A DNA stretch of 64,000 nt from Archilochus colubris (lineage: Eukaryota > Chordata > Aves > Apodiformes > Trochilidae): positions 127,717,292 through 127,781,291 of the forward strand of contig CM041084.1 of NCBI GenBank assembly GCA_023079485.1, written 5' to 3'. Below are positions 63,042 to 64,000 of the stretch, piece after piece. Position numbers and translations under genes: made by a program. Numbering within the stretch: the first letter of the stretch is position 1; each line of letters opens with the position of its first letter. A model generated the notes under the pieces. The model was not told the DNA's origin and made no database searches. It saw only the letters and a program-made list of their open reading frames with translations.

Positions 63042-64000
63042 TCTTTTGCTTAAATTCTTAAATCTTCATTAGCAAGATAGTCTCTAGATCCCATCTTTTC
63101 ATAGATATTACAGTATGGGAGACTGTGCTTTTAAATACTAACCTCAGAATAATCACCCATGCACTGTCCCCTGCATTTGATATAGAAGCAGCTTTCTTAT
63201 TCTGATTTTGCTCAGCAGGTATTTTGAGGCTAGTGAGATAACTATCTTAGTATATACCTTGTTGATTTTAGTGAAAGTCATATTGTGACAAAGCTTCTGT
63301 TTCAGAGAAAAACTTAGGGCCCAGAGCCAAAACCTGGGACTGAACTCTAGTTGTGCTGGCATGGCAACAAAGGGAATTCAAACAATGAGCAAAGCCACAG
63401 AAAGATTTGGTGACTATCTTTGGAGGGATGCAGGCCAAGTCTGTAATAGTAGTCATGATACCTCAAAAAAACCCTAATGGCTACATTCTCTCCATCTTCT
63501 CTTAAATGTACCTTCATATCTTTTTGACACAGGAGAACTGGGGAAGAAAAAAAACAAACCCACAAATAAATCCCACACCCCAAAATAGAACTTTCCAAAG
63601 GGTGGGAGAGTAGAAAAACATCTGAGAAATTTAGAATAGCTCTTTTGCCCATCTTCACTCCTTACACACGCACACAGCCTGATAATAAATCTCAATTATC
63701 AAGAAAATAAGAAACTATATGTACAACTTCCCTCAGTATGTAGGAAGAAACTGAATTATGACTTCTAAACCTGAACCTCGAAAATAGTCTCTATACAGAG
63801 TAATTCCCAAGTCTCCCATTTTTAAAGTTAGATAATTCCATTTTCTATATATCACAGACTATTTGCCATGTATGTGCATGCAGCTACCACAAGCTAAATT
63901 ATAACTGTATTGGGACAGTATGTTGTTCATTTCCCAGCACATCTCTCACTACCCCTTGGAAAGGGGACTCTGCTTTCTACCTACAGTTTTAAAATTAGGT
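63042..64000. other. Right end of window, no gene recognised
   Basis: Short overlapping minus-strand frames at 63,153-63,695 have no recognisable domain. No repeat family was identified. Confidence 0.45.

Noticed and set aside
63474..63695. Frame ending SKRYEGTFKRRWRECSH, considered as a last exon
   Set aside because: No supportable upstream exon or poly-A context and no family match.
56661..64000. Expected first coding exon of RAD54B or the 3' end of VIRMA (next gene in mammals by recall)
   Set aside because: No frame resembles the conserved RAD54B N-terminus or the recalled VIRMA C-terminus, so they probably lie beyond the window.
1..64000. tRNA, rRNA, CRISPR arrays, bacterial-type operons
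   Set aside because: None seen; sequence organisation is that of a vertebrate nuclear genome.

Overview
The window is vertebrate nuclear DNA and almost certainly avian. It carries truncated CR1 LINE copies with the bird-type 3' end (ATTCTATGATTCTATG) and a solo ERVL-like LTR of a kind common in bird genomes. Its AT-rich introns and intergenic sequence contrast with one sharp CpG island. The two protein-coding genes recognised are both on the minus strand and are spliced. The exact species cannot be named.

Layout: positions 1-12,900 look intergenic, downstream of RAD54B, with two CR1 copies, A-rich and T-rich simple repeats, and a weak CpG-rich patch near 5.4-6.0 kb that may be a promoter. 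Positions 12,969-34,025 hold twelve securely defined exons of RAD54B, a SWI2/SNF2-family DNA translocase of homologous recombination. They join in one frame into 815 residues ending at a natural stop and include every helicase motif. Two more candidate RAD54B exons, at 35,162-35,184 (a possible 23-nt microexon) and 48,358-48,449, would extend the frame upstream. The first coding exon was not found and probably lies beyond 64 kb.

Positions 50,492-55,590 hold a complete two-exon FSBP gene (298 residues, Myb/SANT-like DNA-binding protein with a C-terminal coiled coil). Its likely promoter is the CpG island at about 55.99-56.66 kb. FSBP lies on the same strand as RAD54B. If the 48.4-kb exon belongs to RAD54B, FSBP sits inside a RAD54B intron, as I recall for mammals. 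From 56.7 kb to the end no gene could be established. That stretch contains one CR1 copy, one LTR-like element with a 15-bp tandem repeat, and an unassigned exon-like ORF at 62.9 kb.

The two genes are linked by position rather than pathway: RAD54B acts in recombinational repair, and FSBP is a transcriptional repressor. I saw no new defence system, biosynthetic cluster or other novel system. The points most worth checking are the candidate N-terminal RAD54B exons, the GC-AG intron, the two non-consensus donors, and the LTR insertions.
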